This document shows, piece after piece, positions 16,704-24,857 of a stretch of 47,804 nucleotides of DNA. Source of the DNA: an uncultured Bacteroidales bacterium (lineage in GTDB: Bacteria; Bacteroidota; Bacteroidia; Bacteroidales; Bacteroidaceae); NCBI GenBank assembly GCA_902782245.1, contig CACZMI010000028.1, positions 1 through 47,804 of the forward strand, read 5' to 3'. Under the pieces are notes generated by a model. That model ran no database searches. It was not told the origin of the DNA and saw only the letters and a program-made list of their open reading frames with translations. The position numbers and the translations under genes are program-made. Position 1 is the stretch's first letter, and every line of letters begins with the position of its first letter.

Positions 16704-17846
16704 ATGGACCTTACGGATTACAGAAAACAGATTGACGGTATCGATGAGGAGATATGCCGTCTGTTCCAACAGAGAATGCAGGTGGTAAATACCATCGGCG
16801 AATACAAGAGAGAGCATGACATACCGGTAAGCGCCGGCTCGCGTGAGCGTGAGGTGCTGGCACACGTATCCAAGCAGTTGCCCGAGGACCTGGAGGATTT
16901 CGGCCGCGTACTGTACCGCTCCATCTTTGACATAAGCAAGGCTTACGAGGCCATGTACAAGGAGAAGGACTCCCCGCTCTACAAGGCTATTTCAGGTTTA
17001 ATAAATGCCGATCCCGCCCCCTTCCCCAAGCGCGCCGTGGTTGCCTGCCAGGGACGTGAGGGCGCATACTCGCAGATTGCCGCCGAAAAGCTCTTTGAGG
17101 TGCCCGAGATTATGTTCAACAACACCTTTGAGGGCGTTATCCGCATGGTCACCGACGGTCTGTGCGAGTATGGCATACTGCCCATCGAGAACTCCACCGC
17201 AGGTTCGGTAAATGAGATCTATGACCTGTTGGTTAGATACAACGTACACATAGTACGCAGCACACGCGTGCGCGTTGATCACCAGTTGCTGGCTGCCAAG
17301 GGAGCCCGTTTCCAGGACATCAAGACCATATACTCCCATCCGCAGGCCATCAACCAGTGCTCACACTTCCTGGCCGCCCTCAAGGATGTAGAGATAATCC
17401 CGTCCGATAACACCGCCATGGCCGCCCAGAGGGTTGCCAAGGACCCCAACCGCACAACCGCCTCAATATCATCCAAGAGCTGCGTTGACCTCTATAATAT
17501 GGAGGTGCTCGCCGAGGATATACAGAACTTTGACAGCAACCACACCCGCTTTATCTGCATAGCCAAGAACGCCCGCATCTATCCGGGTGCCAACCGCACC
17601 AGTATCATGATGGTCATGAGCCACAAGCCCGGTACATTGTTCAGCGTCCTGAGCAAGTTCAATGCCACCGGCGCCAACCTGGTCAAACTGGAGTCACGCC
17701 CCATCCCCGGCCGCGACTTTGAGTTCATGTTCTATTTTGACATTGAGCTGTCCATCTATGACAAGAAGTTTGCGTCACTTATATCAGAGTTGGACCATTG
17801 CGGCGAGCAGTTCAAGTATTTCGGAACTTATCAGGAGATTATATAA
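16704..17846 (+). CDS. pheA: Bifunctional chorismate mutase/prephenate dehydratase (P-protein)
   Basis: The 380-residue protein has an N-terminal chorismate mutase helix domain (DYRKQIDGIDEEICRLFQQR, residues 4-23), a prephenate dehydratase domain (GREGAYSQIAAEKLF, IENSTAGSVNEIYDLL, and NHTRFICIA with the Thr-Arg-Phe catalytic motif) and a C-terminal ACT domain (HKPGTLFSVLSKFNATG, then LESRPIP). It makes phenylpyruvate from chorismate; the ACT domain is the normal site of phenylalanine feedback. It supplies the chorismate mutase step used also by the tyrA product. Confidence 0.95.
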   Translation: MDLTDYRKQIDGIDEEICRLFQQRMQVVNTIGEYKREHDIPVSAGSREREVLAHVSKQLPEDLEDFGRVLYRSIFDISKAYEAMYKEKDSPLYKAISGLINADPAPFPKRAVVACQGREGAYSQIAAEKLFEVPEIMFNNTFEGVIRMVTDGLCEYGILPIENSTAGSVNEIYDLLVRYNVHIVRSTRVRVDHQLLAAKGARFQDIKTIYSHPQAINQCSHFLAALKDVEIIPSDNTAMAAQRVAKDPNRTTASISSKSCVDLYNMEVLAEDIQNFDSNHTRFICIAKNARIYPGANRTSIMMVMSHKPGTLFSVLSKFNATGANLVKLESRPIPGRDFEFMFYFDIELSIYDKKFASLISELDHCGEQFKYFGTYQEII

Positions 17847-17851
17847 CTTTG
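17844..17851 (+). promoter_or_regulatory. Possible internal promoter before aroQ
   Basis: TAACTTTG overlaps the pheA stop codon and lies 5 bases before the aroQ ATG. The leader would be almost absent, so this may be chance. Confidence 0.3.
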
Positions 17852-17855
17852 CGGC

Positions 17856-18284
17856 ATGAAAAAGATTCTTGTCATAAACGGTCCCAACCTGAACCTTCTG
17901 GGTCTGCGCGAGCCGGCCATCTACGGCAACCGTGACTTTAAGGCTCTTGAGGCTTTCATTCTGGAGAACGGTCTGGACCTGGGTCTTCAGATAGAGCTTT
18001 TCCAGTCCAACCATGAGGGCGCCATCGTGGATAAGATCCAGCAGGCATACGGCGTGTTTGACGGCATAGTCATCAATCCCGCCGCTTACACCCATACAAG
18101 CGTTGCCATACTTGATGCGCTCAAAGGAGTGGCCATCCCTACCGTCGAGGTTCACTTGAGCGATGTTGACTCACGCGAGGAGTTCCGCCGCCACTCATTC
18201 GTTTCACTTTATGCCTCAAAGGTGATAAAAGGCAAGGGTTTTGACGGCTACAGAGAGGCTCTGGAGTACTTTTCCGGAAAATAA
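17856..18284 (+). CDS. aroQ: Type II 3-dehydroquinate dehydratase
   Basis: The 142-residue protein has VINGPNLNLLG (6-16), the catalytic Tyr23, QSNHEGAIVDKI (50-61), INPAAYTHTS (73-82) and the active-site His100 in VHLSDV. Type II enzymes are small dodecamers that dehydrate 3-dehydroquinate with a Tyr base. It is the last gene of the aromatic operon and is followed by a clean terminator. The shikimate dehydrogenase, shikimate kinase and chorismate synthase genes needed to finish the pathway are not in the window. Confidence 0.95.
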   Translation: MKKILVINGPNLNLLGLREPAIYGNRDFKALEAFILENGLDLGLQIELFQSNHEGAIVDKIQQAYGVFDGIVINPAAYTHTSVAILDALKGVAIPTVEVHLSDVDSREEFRRHSFVSLYASKVIKGKGFDGYREALEYFSGK

Positions 18285-18299
18285 TTGAAAAAATAATGC

Positions 18300-18328
18300 G
18301 GTCCGGACCAACAAATCCGGACCTTTTT
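18300..18328 (+). terminator. Terminator of the aromatic operon
   Basis: GGTCCGGA (18300-18307) pairs with TCCGGACC (18316-18323) around an eight-base loop, followed by five T. Confidence 0.85.
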
Positions 18329-18357
18329 CGTCTAATAGACAAAAGAATTACTGAAAA

Positions 18358-19242
18358 ATGAAAAAAAGTTATCTATTTGCGTTGGTGACAGCATTGTTTG
18401 CAGTACCCGCTTTTGCACAAACAACCGAGAGGGTTTATGAATATGATGAATACGGAAAGGTTGGTCGCAGCGAGGGTTGGGCACGCCGTTTCGCCCATAA
18501 TTTCTACGATGGTCTTGTAGGTGCCGAGTATTACGAGGTGGTCGATGAAAACGGCAACAAGACCCAGAACAAATCCGACGACCGTAAGAACAAGAAGAAT
18601 TCGAGCAAGACATACCGCTACTACGGCCCGGGACATACACCGGATTTCTACTTCGGTCTGAATATGCTCTGCACGGATCAGCCCCCTACACTCACTCCCG
18701 GTTTCCCTCAAAAGACAGGTAAGGGATTTGAGCTTGGATTCGCAGTCGGGCAGTGGGGTTACCACATGACCAAGAACATCGGCATCAATACCGCATTGTA
18801 CCTGACACGCTCACGTTATTGGATTAACAACGGACAATATCTTACAACTGCAAGGAATACCAGTTCAGACAAGAAGATTGTATTCTCTGATGACGATATA
18901 GACGGCCGCATAGTAAAGCAGGGTTATCTCCGCTACTGGAGTCTGCGTGTACCGCTCTGTCTGGAGATAAGTTCCGCATCCAGCCGCGGACCGTTCATCG
19001 CCGTAGGTCCCGAACTGGAATTCCGTTTTGCCGATGTTTCCAAGGTTGATTTCGTAAATCAGAAAAAAGGAGAGAAATACATCAACGGCATCAATGTCAA
19101 TCCCCTGGGCGTAAATGCAGTAGCCAGGATAGGAATCAATGATTTCGGCATCATTGCCCGATATTCATTCACAAGTCTGTTCCTCAATGACGACCCTGTT
19201 CAGACATACCCGTTCATGATTGGTCTGAGCACCACATTCTGA
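18358..19242 (+). CDS. Outer-membrane beta-barrel protein
   Basis: The 294-residue protein starts MKKSYLFALVTALFAVPAFA, a signal peptide cleaved after FAQ or AFA. The mature part has a polar N-terminal stretch (about 70 residues, including a lysine/asparagine-rich KNKKNSSK) followed by alternating amphipathic strands with Gly and aromatic residues, ending in FMIGLSTTF, a typical barrel end with C-terminal Phe. This fits the porin/OMP_b-brl_2 type of small barrel. The function is not evident. It is monocistronic, between two terminators. Confidence 0.8.
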   Translation: MKKSYLFALVTALFAVPAFAQTTERVYEYDEYGKVGRSEGWARRFAHNFYDGLVGAEYYEVVDENGNKTQNKSDDRKNKKNSSKTYRYYGPGHTPDFYFGLNMLCTDQPPTLTPGFPQKTGKGFELGFAVGQWGYHMTKNIGINTALYLTRSRYWINNGQYLTTARNTSSDKKIVFSDDDIDGRIVKQGYLRYWSLRVPLCLEISSASSRGPFIAVGPELEFRFADVSKVDFVNQKKGEKYINGINVNPLGVNAVARIGINDFGIIARYSFTSLFLNDDPVQTYPFMIGLSTTF

Positions 19243-19261
19243 GTGTCCCAGTTAATTTGCT

Positions 19262-19294
19262 TACATCCCGGACTTCAATGTTCGGGATGTTTTG
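19262..19294 (+). terminator. Terminator after the barrel protein gene
   Basis: ACATCCCG (19262-19269) pairs with CGGGATGT (19283-19290), followed by TTTG. The next promoter box begins at 19295, so the terminator and promoter abut. Confidence 0.7.
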
Positions 19295-19302
19295 TATTTT
19301 TG
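19295..19302 (+). promoter_or_regulatory. -7 promoter box of the GNAT-like gene
   Basis: TATTTTTG lies 6 bases before the ATG at 19309, directly after the terminator hairpin of the previous gene. This fixes 19309 as the start rather than the in-frame codon at 19243. Confidence 0.6.
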
Positions 19303-19308
19303 CACGCT

Positions 19309-20430
19309 ATGCTTGAAATTAAGGAGGTCCTTACCGATAAGGACAAGAAAAAACTGTTCAGGTTCCCCATTGACCTGTACAAGGATTGCGATATGTACGT
19401 ACCTGTACTTATCGGTGATGAGATGGACACATTCAATCCCCAGAAGAACGGTGCCTACAGTTATGCCGACAGCCGTCTGTGGCTGGCTCTGCGTGACGGT
19501 AAGATTGTGGGCCGTATAGGTGCCATCCTTAATCGCGCCGCCAATGAGAAGGACAACGTAAAGCAGCTCAGGTTTACCCGTTTTGACTTTATCGATGACT
19601 TTGAGGTGTCAAAGGCACTGTTCGACACTGTTGTTGCCTGGGCGCGTGAACTTGGCATGACCGAGGTGGTAGGTCCGCTGGGATTCTCCAACCTTGACAA
19701 GCAGGGCATGCTGGTGGACGGATTCGACCAGCTGGACATGTACATAACGCTCTACAACTATCCCTACTACATAGAGCACATGAAACGTCTGGGCCTGACC
19801 AAGAAGTGGGACTGGACCGAGACAAAAGTGATTGTACCAGATCAGGTTCCGCCCAAGATGGACCAGATTGCCGAAATATCCGAGAAACGTTACGGCTACT
19901 CCATCAAGAAGTTCCGCAACATGAAGGAGGTGCGTCCCTATGTGCGCCGCGCAATGGAAATCATCAACGTAGCCTTTGCCAAACTTCACGGAGTGGTTCC
20001 TCTTTCCGCCAAGCAGATTGACAACATGGAGCATCTGATTGCCCTGGTTGGCCGTCCGGAGTATTCGCTCATGGTACAGAACCAGCAGGGTGAACTTGTT
20101 GGATTCGGATTCATTGCTCCCTCCATAAGCCGCGGCATACGCGCCAGCCATGGCAAACTGGGTCTGTTCTCCGCACTGAAAGTGCTGGGAGACCTGAATG
20201 ATCACCGCCACATAGATTTCTACATGATAGGTGTCCGCCCTGAGGACCAGAAAAAGGGTGTGGAGTGCATCATCCTGCGCGAGGGCATTAAGGCCATCCA
20301 GAGTCACGGAGGCATAGACTGCCAGACCGGCCCCATGCTCGAGGACAACGCCAACGTCCAGAACATCTGGAAGCACTTTGAGCACTACACCCACCGCCGC
20401 CGCCGCTGCTGGACATTTACAATAGTTTGA
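19309..20430 (+). CDS. GNAT-fold N-acetyltransferase-like protein
   Basis: The 373-residue protein begins MLEIKEVLTDKDKKKLFRFP. It has two halves with GNAT-like features: LALRDGKIVGRIGAILNR (strand with the bulge motif) in the first, and ELVGFGFIAPSISRGIRASHG with IDFYMIGVRPEDQKKGVEC in the second. This is the pattern of the large conserved Bacteroidota GNAT-like proteins often annotated as N-acetyltransferase or YghO-like. It is cytoplasmic, and its substrate is unknown. The stop codon TGA is followed at once by the long inverted-repeat element. Confidence 0.75.
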   Translation: MLEIKEVLTDKDKKKLFRFPIDLYKDCDMYVPVLIGDEMDTFNPQKNGAYSYADSRLWLALRDGKIVGRIGAILNRAANEKDNVKQLRFTRFDFIDDFEVSKALFDTVVAWARELGMTEVVGPLGFSNLDKQGMLVDGFDQLDMYITLYNYPYYIEHMKRLGLTKKWDWTETKVIVPDQVPPKMDQIAEISEKRYGYSIKKFRNMKEVRPYVRRAMEIINVAFAKLHGVVPLSAKQIDNMEHLIALVGRPEYSLMVQNQQGELVGFGFIAPSISRGIRASHGKLGLFSALKVLGDLNDHRHIDFYMIGVRPEDQKKGVECIILREGIKAIQSHGGIDCQTGPMLEDNANVQNIWKHFEHYTHRRRRCWTFTIV

Positions 20431-20433
20431 ATG

Positions 20434-20718
20434 GGGGCGAATTGAGGACGGTTCTTTTTGCGCCCTTTCTCCAAGAGAACTTTTGGGGTATCAGTATCTG
20501 AAACTACGCGCCTTGCGGCGCTATCCCTCCCATCCCTAATAAGACGCTCTGAAAGACGTGAGTAACTCCCATCTTCCAGAGCATCTTCTTAGTGACGGGC
20601 CCCTCCCGTTCACAAGCCCACGGGCGGCCATGGTTTCTGATACCGATACCCCAAAAGTTCTGCGCATCTTGGAGTATTTTCAAAAAGGGCGCAAAAAGAA
20701 CCGTCCACAATTCGCCCC
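20434..20718. repeat. Long structured inverted repeat between convergent genes
   Basis: The outer arms 20434-20468 and 20684-20718 are inverted copies with one mismatch in 35; each carries GAGGACGGTTCTTTTTGCGC or a near copy. A second inverted pair inside (AACTTTTGGGGTATCAGTAT near 20478, with its counterpart ending CCCCAAAAGTT near 20659) continues the stem. The whole can fold into one long hairpin of about 285 bases. It fills the gap between the GNAT-like and LacX-like genes. Its right end touches the LacX-like stop codon. Frames inside are not protein-like. Confidence 0.9.
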
Positions 20719-21612
20719 TCAGATCGCTGAGATTCTGAAGCTGAAACCAGAGGTTTTTCCGGCTTCAAGGCGGTTGATATAATCGCGGCCGGAGATATCG
20801 CCGTCATAGCCCTGGTAGTCACAGCGACCCATCCAGGGTTCTATGCAGACGAACGGGGCGTTCTTTGCGGGAGGTGACCACAAGCCCCACACTGTGGCGT
20901 CATCGGTCTGTACTGCAATATATGGGTTGCAATCCTTGTCATACAGGATTACCTGATCTATCTGATGCTCCTCCAGCACCAGTGCGTCATTTGCAAAAAG
21001 GCCCGGAGTAAGTGGCAGCATGGCATCGCTGTCCAGTTCCATCATGCCGGCGCTGTCACTGCGGTAGCCGTCCTCTGTGAGTTGGCCTATGATTAACCGG
21101 CTTATGGGTTCCTCGCCCTGCGTAAGGCGGAAGTAGCCGTGAATGGGATCGTCCTTATGGAAATCGCGGTAGTTGAATCCGGGGTGCGCGCCTATCTGAT
21201 AGTACATAGGCTCACTGCCTGGATTCTTGATGCGCCACTCCACTACCAGGGTATTGTCCTCAAGGCGGTATGTGGCTTCCAGACGGAACTTGTACGGATA
21301 TACCTTGAGTGACTGTTCATCGGACTCAAGGCATAGTACTATACTGTCCTTGTCGTGACACAACACCTTGAACTCGCGGTCACGGGCAAATCCGTGCTGC
21401 GGCAGGCTGTAGGTTTTGTCCCCTACTTTGTATTTGCCGTCCCACACCTTACCTACTATAGGGAACAGCATCGGCGCATGCCTGCCCCAATATTCCTTAT
21501 CGGCGGTCCATATCAGTTCCTCCTGTCCGCCCTGTCTCCTAAGACCGGTAAGTTCGGCTCCGTGGGTATCAATCACGGCGCAAAGGATATCATTCTCAAC
21601 GGTTATATTCAT
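20719..21612 (-). CDS. Aldose 1-epimerase family protein (LacX-like)
   Basis: The 297-residue protein has the galactose mutarotase-like fold: PQHGFARDREF with the first active-site His, YYQIGAHPGFNY with the second, and VCIEPWMGRCD with the catalytic Glu. The spacing and the HAPMLFPIVGKV segment match the LACX subgroup. It would interconvert alpha and beta anomers of a sugar, or bind a sugar phosphate. It is cytoplasmic. The stop codon TGA lies against the long inverted repeat. Confidence 0.9.
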   Translation of the reverse strand: MNITVENDILCAVIDTHGAELTGLRRQGGQEELIWTADKEYWGRHAPMLFPIVGKVWDGKYKVGDKTYSLPQHGFARDREFKVLCHDKDSIVLCLESDEQSLKVYPYKFRLEATYRLEDNTLVVEWRIKNPGSEPMYYQIGAHPGFNYRDFHKDDPIHGYFRLTQGEEPISRLIIGQLTEDGYRSDSAGMMELDSDAMLPLTPGLFANDALVLEEHQIDQVILYDKDCNPYIAVQTDDATVWGLWSPPAKNAPFVCIEPWMGRCDYQGYDGDISGRDYINRLEAGKTSGFSFRISAI

Positions 21613-21703
21613 TTTGTACAGAATTTAAGAATTTTTTTACATTGAAGCATTAACATTGACGCAACCCCTGCGTCTATTGGTAAAACGCTTAAAAAACAAA
21701 ATT

Positions 21704-22354
21704 ATGAAAAAGATCCTTTGCACAGTAATTACTCTTGTTTGCGCAATGACTGCATTTGCCCAGTCCGCAAGACAAATCGTATCAAAAATGAACGAGTATC
21801 TGAAGATTTCCAATACTCAAGGTATGTATTGCACTCTGTATCACGTTATTCCGCGTGCCGAAAATCCTGGCTCCCACAACATTTATCTTTTAAACAACAA
21901 GTACGGCCAGGCTGCCGAAAACAACAGGGTCATCTGCGACGGCCAAACGCAATGGGAATATCTTCCTTTGGAAAATGAGATTGAGATAGAAAAATATCAA
22001 GACTCAAACATCACCCCTGAAAAGGTAATCGTTGACGAAGTTGTAAACATTTTTGACAAATACAGATTCCGCATCGCCGATGAAACCGCCGACAACTGGA
22101 TTATCAGATGTATCAGAAAAGACAAGAAAAACGGCAAGCCGTACCTCAAGGAACTGCTGCTTGTTATTGAAAAGGATACATACTATCCTCTGGGCGTAAT
22201 CCAGAAAACAGATTTCCTGGTCTATTCCAATGAAGGCGATTATATGGGTAAACTTATGTACGCCATCAGTGATTTCGGATTTGGAGTATCGGAACAGCAG
22301 GTTTCGTTTGATCTTACTGATTACCCCGGAGTAGCAATCAACGACAGGAGATAG
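21704..22354 (+). CDS. Small secreted protein, LolA-like fold possible
   Basis: The ATG at 21704 gives 216 residues with signal peptide MKKILCTVITLVCAMTAFA. The mature part begins ARQIVSKMNEYLKISNTQGM and has a run of strands with NRVICDGQTQWEYLP and LLLVIEKDTYYPLGVIQKT, an arrangement that resembles LolA/outer-membrane lipoprotein-sorting proteins (a curved sheet that begins with a helix and threads a DG.xxW segment). The identification is tentative. The histidine phosphatase gene follows 55 bases downstream and may be in the same unit. Confidence 0.65.
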   Translation: MKKILCTVITLVCAMTAFAQSARQIVSKMNEYLKISNTQGMYCTLYHVIPRAENPGSHNIYLLNNKYGQAAENNRVICDGQTQWEYLPLENEIEIEKYQDSNITPEKVIVDEVVNIFDKYRFRIADETADNWIIRCIRKDKKNGKPYLKELLLVIEKDTYYPLGVIQKTDFLVYSNEGDYMGKLMYAISDFGFGVSEQQVSFDLTDYPGVAINDRR

Positions 22355-22409
22355 TAATTTGGGAAAAAAGCGTTACCTTAGCGCTCTAACCAAATTACTC
22401 CCTGATCAT

Positions 22410-23666
22410 ATGAAAAAGATTCTTTTGTTCTCAGTTGTAGCGGTAATCTGTGTATTCACTTACGCCCAGCGCCTGAATGTACTGGATGAAGTCAAAGCCA
22501 ATCCGCAGAAATCTTACGGCACAGATTACCCCTACACTTTCGATGCCCCTGAACTCACCAAGGCCCCCAAAGGTTACAAACCATTCTACATAAGCCATTA
22601 CGCACGCCACGGCTCGCGTTACTATTGGAACAACTCGCTTTATCTAGAGTTGGACACCATCATGACCGAGGCTCACGATAAGCACCTGCTCACCCCTGAC
22701 GGCGAGAAATTCTATGAACAGTATAAAGCTCTCTACCCCGAGTTCATGGCCGGTATGGGTGAGCTTACCCGCGTGGGATGGGACCAGCATCAGGCTATTG
22801 CCCGCAAGATGTACGAGAGTTTCCCGGAAGTATTCAAGAAGGGAGGTACCATCCGTGCCATATCATCCACTACCGGCCGATGCATAATCAGCATGACCGC
22901 ATTCTGCCAGGCCATGGTGCAGTGCAATCCCAAGATAGATATCTACGAGCAGGCTTCCAGAGCCACCCTGCCAGGAGTTAAGCCCGATGCCGATGACAAC
23001 CCGTACCGCGTTAGGGCGCCCCGTGCAAGTGCTCAGCTTGACATGACCAATTTCAATCCCGAGAGCCCGCAGGTGGCATCGAACGATGAGATCGTAGCCC
23101 GTCTGTTTACCAGCACTGAGGGCCTCTCACGCAGTTCCCGCCGCATATACAGCAACCTCAAGAACCTCTACACCTCACTGCCCAGCATCGGTCATGAGGA
23201 GTTGCTGGTAGGTCTTTTCAAGCCCGAGGAATTGACCGCAAACTGGGAGCGCAACAACCTGAACTCATACCGTAACTGGTACAGGGACATCAACGTTATG
23301 AAACCCATCGTTCAGGACATTCTGGATCAGGCCAAACTGGTCATTGACGGAGAGTGTAATGACATTGCATCCCTGCGTTTCGGCCATGACACCAACCTGG
23401 GTCCGCTCAACATCGTGATGGGCATCAACATGCCCAAGGGCGGCGTGACCGATGCCAGCCAGCTCAAATACTATTTCCAGGATTTCCAGATTGGCAAAGC
23501 CGGAAACCTGCAGTTCATATTCTACAAGAGCAAGAAGAACCCCGAGATTCTGGTCAAGTGCCTGCAGAACGGCTACGAGGTCCAGCTCCCGCTCGACACT
23601 GACTGCTACCCCTACTACAAGTGGAGTGATTTCTACGCTTACTACAGCGCCATCTGCGCTGAGTGA
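22410..23666 (+). CDS. Secreted histidine phosphatase, clade 2 (acid phosphatase/MINPP-like)
   Basis: From ATG 22410 the protein has 418 residues with signal peptide MKKILLFSVVAVICVFTYAQ. The catalytic motif SHYARHGSRYYW (RHGxR) contains the nucleophilic His, and FGHDTNLGPL is the second catalytic motif (HD form). Such clade-2 histidine phosphatases remove phosphate from phytate, sugar phosphates or other organic phosphates in the periplasm. Gut Bacteroides MINPP enzymes usually have HAE here; the HD form points to an acid phosphatase or phytase-like relative. A repeat element begins 8 bases after the stop. Confidence 0.85.
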   Translation: MKKILLFSVVAVICVFTYAQRLNVLDEVKANPQKSYGTDYPYTFDAPELTKAPKGYKPFYISHYARHGSRYYWNNSLYLELDTIMTEAHDKHLLTPDGEKFYEQYKALYPEFMAGMGELTRVGWDQHQAIARKMYESFPEVFKKGGTIRAISSTTGRCIISMTAFCQAMVQCNPKIDIYEQASRATLPGVKPDADDNPYRVRAPRASAQLDMTNFNPESPQVASNDEIVARLFTSTEGLSRSSRRIYSNLKNLYTSLPSIGHEELLVGLFKPEELTANWERNNLNSYRNWYRDINVMKPIVQDILDQAKLVIDGECNDIASLRFGHDTNLGPLNIVMGINMPKGGVTDASQLKYYFQDFQIGKAGNLQFIFYKSKKNPEILVKCLQNGYEVQLPLDTDCYPYYKWSDFYAYYSAICAE

Positions 23667-23674
23667 GCGTTCTC

Positions 23675-23848
23675 GCCAAAGTGTCCCACAACGAACCCCG
23701 CCACAGAGCTTGTAGCGGGGTTCGTTGTGTTACATACCCTCATTTTAGGGGGTGTGTCCCACGCTCATCCCCTCATTTTAGGGGGTGTGTCCCACGCTCA
23801 TCGGCCCCAGAGAGTGCTCTCGCGCAGGTGACTGTGGGACACTTTGGC
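23675..23848. repeat. Repeat element B with inner 33-bp tandem duplication
   Basis: The ends GCCAAAGTGTCCCAC (23675-23689) and GTGGGACACTTTGGC (23834-23848) are exact inverted copies. A stem AACGAACCCCGC/GCGGGGTTCGTT lies near the left end. The unit CCCTCATTTTAGGGGGTGTG... is present twice (from 23737 and from 23770, period 33). Element C at 25544-25675 is the same sequence in reverse orientation with only one copy of the unit. Confidence 0.95.
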
Positions 23849-23852
23849 GGGA

Positions 23853-24377
23853 TTAGAGGTAGCGGACGGTCTCGGACAGGGGCTTGCGCTTGGGGTGACG
23901 GTCCGATGCCACACCGTCGGGAGCGGCATAACCGATGGGCATGAGCGCAACGGGCTTGATATTGGGTGGCAGGTTGAACAGCTGGCGGGTAGCCTTGAAG
24001 TCAAAGCTGCATACCCAGCAGGAGCCGATGCCCAGTTCCCAGGCCTGGAGCATCATATGGGTGAGTACGATTGTGGCATCCATCTCGCCGGCGGAGTGTC
24101 CTTCCTCCTCATGCTTGCGGTTTTTCCAGCAGATGTCCTCGTCATAGCAAACCAGCAGCGCCTGCGGAGCATGGAACATATATGGTGTTACACTGGCCAT
24201 CTTAGCCACTGCATCGGGACTCTGCAGCACATAAATCACTTGCGGCTGGAAGTTCACGGCAGTAGGCGCCACGCGTCCTGCCTCCAGTATCTTTTCAAGT
24301 TTCTCAGGCTCCACCTTGCGGTCCGAGAACGAGCGCACCGAGTAGCGCGCCTTGCATAATTCAAGAAAGTCTGTCAT
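23853..24377 (-). CDS. Nitroreductase family protein
   Basis: From ATG 24377 the protein has 174 residues starting MTDFLELCKARYSVRSF, the FMN-binding N-terminus of the nitroreductase family. PTAVNFQPQVIYVLQ, AGEMDATIVLTHMMLQAWELG and the late GYAAPD segment complete the fold. Members are FMN-dependent NAD(P)H oxidoreductases acting on nitro or quinone compounds as homodimers. The much longer upstream in-frame extension lacks coding character and crosses the divergent thioesterase gene. Its stop codon is followed by repeat B. Confidence 0.92.
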   Translation of the reverse strand: MTDFLELCKARYSVRSFSDRKVEPEKLEKILEAGRVAPTAVNFQPQVIYVLQSPDAVAKMASVTPYMFHAPQALLVCYDEDICWKNRKHEEEGHSAGEMDATIVLTHMMLQAWELGIGSCWVCSFDFKATRQLFNLPPNIKPVALMPIGYAAPDGVASDRHPKRKPLSETVRYL

Positions 24378-24409
24378 AGCGGTAAAGGTTTTGGTAAAAC
24401 TCTTATCTG

Positions 24410-24417
24410 CAAAAGTA
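24410..24417 (-). promoter_or_regulatory. -7 promoter box of the nitroreductase gene
   Basis: TACTTTTG on the reverse strand lies 32 bases before the start codon at 24377. It is divergent from the box at 24441-24448. Confidence 0.6.
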
Positions 24418-24440
24418 AACAATAGGATTTGAAAAAGCAT

Positions 24441-24448
24441 TAACTTCG
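24441..24448 (+). promoter_or_regulatory. -7 promoter box of the thioesterase/HAD unit
   Basis: TAACTTCG, a C-for-T variant of the -7 box seen several times in this window, lies 7 bases before the ATG at 24456. Confidence 0.55.
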
Positions 24449-24455
24449 CGGTGCT

Positions 24456-24857
24456 ATGAAAGAGTATCTTTTTACAACCAGTCTTGAGACCCGTGACTAC
24501 GAATGTGACCTGCAGGGCGTAGTCAACAACGCCAATTACCAGCACTATCTGGAGTATACCCGCCACAAATGGCTCCAGAGCCGCGGCCAGTCATTCCAGC
24601 AGTGGCATGAGAAGGGCATTGACGCAATGGTATCCGAAATAAACATAAAGTACAAGAGCCCGCTGCACGGTCAGGAGGAGTTCCTGTCATGCCTCAACCT
24701 GCACCGCGAGGGCGCCCGTTTCATTTTTGAGCAGGACATATACCGCAAGGCCGATATGAAACTCTGCATCCAGGCTACGGTTACCGTAGTCAGCGTGGTG
24801 AACGGCCGCCTGAGCAAGGGTGACGAGATTGCGTTCCTTCTTGAAGATGTTCAGTAA
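24456..24857 (+). CDS. Acyl-CoA thioesterase, 4HBT hotdog fold
   Basis: The 133-residue protein shows the hotdog-fold 4HBT/YbgC signature: CDLQGVVNNANYQHYLEYTR with the catalytic acid region and the HxxYLE helix. It should hydrolyse acyl-CoA or acyl carrier thioesters as a tetramer in the cytoplasm. It overlaps the HAD hydrolase start by 11 bases. The pair with an HAD phosphatase is common but does not fix the substrate. Confidence 0.9.
   Translation: MKEYLFTTSLETRDYECDLQGVVNNANYQHYLEYTRHKWLQSRGQSFQQWHEKGIDAMVSEINIKYKSPLHGQEEFLSCLNLHREGARFIFEQDIYRKADMKLCIQATVTVVSVVNGRLSKGDEIAFLLEDVQ

Noticed and set aside
20558-20782. Small forward frame inside the long inverted repeat
   Set aside because: It spans the repeat arms and the epimerase 3' end; the DNA structure explains the sequence better.
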